Assembly: GCA_045629305.1 (NCBI GenBank)
Contig: JAZQQZ010000038.1
Location: 1-24,673 of the forward strand
DNA length: 24,673 bases
Reading direction: 5' to 3'
Source: UBA1227 sp045629305
GTDB lineage: Bacteria; Bacillota; Clostridia; Oscillospirales; Acutalibacteraceae
This document shows, piece after piece, positions 23,654 through 24,673 of the stretch. Each line of letters starts with the position of its first letter. Positions within the stretch are counted from its first letter, which is position 1. The notes beneath the pieces were generated by a model that was given only the letters and a program-made list of their open reading frames with translations, was not told the origin of the DNA and did not search any database. The translations under genes were made by a program, and so were the position numbers.

Positions 23654-24373
23654 ATGCTTGGCAAGTTTGTCAGAGTAAAGGTAACAACTCCGATTTTTTC
23701 TACAGATGAGAATGGGATTACTTATCAACTAAATTTCGGAGAAATTGACCTTGTTACCTCAAGAGGACGCAAGAAGCTTCACGCTTTCGTCCTCGGCATT
23801 AATCACCCCGTTGCTACCTTTGATGGTAGAGTTAATGCCACATGTGAAAAAGACGGAGAAACCTATTATCTTGTTGCCCCAAAGAGCAAGAGATTCATCA
23901 TTCATGATATCGCAGATGCGCTGGAATTCTTCCAGCCGGACGATATCACTTGTCTTTATGAACGCTCTTGCGGCGCAATAGTATTTAGAAAAATCAATGA
24001 TGAGTACAGATATCTCATTATAAAGAATAAACGCTCAGCGCATTGGAGCTTCCCAAAAGGTCACGTTGAAATCGGCGAGACAGATGAGCAGACAGCAATG
24101 CGTGAAGTGCTTGAAGAGTCAGGCCTTCATATTGAAATCATCCCTGGCTTTATGGCCACATCAGATTATTTGATCCAAGGTAGGGTGGAGAAACAGGTAA
24201 ATATTTATGCTGCTCGTACCACAGATATAAATACTAAGATTCAAGAATCTGAAATTGAGGATTACTCATGGCTTACATTTGAATCCGCAATCAAACGACT
24301 CAAGTTCGAAAATGATAGGAAAATTCTATCGGATGCTAGAAATTTCCTTTTATCACAGGGACTTGTAGAATAA
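23654..24373 (+). CDS. NUDIX hydrolase with N-terminal pyrophosphatase-like domain
   Basis: The 239-residue protein has two parts. Residues about 100-225 form a NUDIX fold, with a complete Nudix box at 136-158 (GHVEIGETDEQTAMREVLEESGL read as G-x5-E-x7-REUxEExGU). Glutamates 151, 154 and 155 are in the metal-binding positions. It probably hydrolyses a nucleoside diphosphate linked to another group, possibly a diadenosine or capped nucleotide (SFPKGHVE is typical of Ap4A-type enzymes), but the substrate is not certain. Residues 1-95 resemble the small inorganic pyrophosphatase-like proteins of Firmicutes (NFGEIDLV, LHAFVLGINHPVATFDGRV), with the usual DAY changed to HAF, so it may bind rather than cleave. 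The ATG 23654 follows GGAGGG. The next gene starts 12 nt downstream. Confidence 0.88.
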   Translation: MLGKFVRVKVTTPIFSTDENGITYQLNFGEIDLVTSRGRKKLHAFVLGINHPVATFDGRVNATCEKDGETYYLVAPKSKRFIIHDIADALEFFQPDDITCLYERSCGAIVFRKINDEYRYLIIKNKRSAHWSFPKGHVEIGETDEQTAMREVLEESGLHIEIIPGFMATSDYLIQGRVEKQVNIYAARTTDINTKIQESEIEDYSWLTFESAIKRLKFENDRKILSDARNFLLSQGLVE

Positions 24374-24385
24374 TAGGAGATAAAT

Positions 24386-24673
24386 ATGGCAGAGACACTA
24401 GCGCCTCAGTTGGTTGAATTCTTTACCAATATTTTCGGCGATGGAATGGTAAGCAATTATGTGATTGTTTTTTTAATCTCATTGCTTCCGATACTGGAAC
24501 TTCGTGGCGGACTTATCGCCGCTTACGCGCTTCATGTACCACTTATTCCAGCAATGATAGTTTGTTACATCGGTAACATGCTTCCGATTCCTTTCATCCT
24601 AATCTTCATCAAGAAGATCTTCGAGTGGATGCGAAAGCATAACATCCTCGTAAAATTTGTCGATTGGGTAGAG
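24386..24673 (+). CDS. Small multidrug-export family membrane protein (partial, 3' end beyond window)
   Basis: The first 96 residues are present, from ATG 24386 with AGGAGA at 24375-24380. The sequence VFLISLLPILELRGGLIAAYALHVPLIPAMIVCYIGNMLPIPFILIFIKKIFEWM is characteristic of the PF06695 family (putative small multidrug export proteins). It has the P-I-x-E-L-R-G-G re-entrant type motif and the G-N-M-L-P-I-P block between membrane helices. Substrate and direction of transport in this family are not well established. It is coupled to the NUDIX gene 12 nt upstream, probably in the same transcript. Confidence 0.85.
   Translation, partial: MAETLAPQLVEFFTNIFGDGMVSNYVIVFLISLLPILELRGGLIAAYALHVPLIPAMIVCYIGNMLPIPFILIFIKKIFEWMRKHNILVKFVDWVE

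Overview
The window is ordinary chromosomal DNA of a low-to-moderate GC Firmicute, most likely of class Clostridia and possibly Lachnospiraceae. The evidence is a Gram-positive type PolC replicase, the clostridial gene order pyrH-frr-uppS-cdsA-dxr-rseP-ispG-polC, an approximately 1213-residue RpoC, strong GGAGG ribosome binding sites with several TTG and GTG starts, and the MEP isoprenoid pathway. The family-level placement is inference from gene content and protein style, not a computed phylogeny.

Region 1 (1-10163) is the rpoBC/str block. It holds the 3' half of rpoB, then rpoC, rpsL (S12), rpsG (S7), fusA (EF-G) and tuf (EF-Tu), closed by a textbook intrinsic terminator at 10135-10163. A near-consensus promoter before rpsL lies inside a 12-bp-arm dyad. 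The S12-S7 spacer looks like a folded RNA domain, and a second promoter candidate precedes tuf.

Region 2 (10164-12200) is an accessory insert of two predicted lipoproteins. One is an unrecognised 208-residue protein on the plus strand. The other is a transglutaminase-like lipoprotein on the minus strand. They converge on a shared bidirectional terminator. The second is transcribed divergently from the next operon.

Region 3 (12201-22105) is a tight eight-gene operon: UMP kinase, ribosome recycling factor, undecaprenyl diphosphate synthase, CDP-diglyceride synthase, DXP reductoisomerase, site-2 protease RseP, IspG and PolC. It links pyrimidine nucleotides, lipid carrier and phospholipid synthesis, isoprenoid precursors and DNA replication. 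PolC is the most unusual object here. It is about 1187 residues because the DEDD 3'-5' proofreading exonuclease normally inserted in the PHP domain is absent, while all nine PHP metal ligands and the polymerase and zinc motifs remain.

Region 4 (22106-24673) holds an unrecognised 104-residue protein one base ahead of a polyprenyl synthetase, then a separately promoted NUDIX hydrolase with a pyrophosphatase-like N-terminal domain, then the start of a small multidrug-export (PF06695-type) membrane protein that runs off the window. No tRNA, rRNA, CRISPR array, insertion sequence or prophage feature was seen, and no gene-free stretch exceeds 300 bases.
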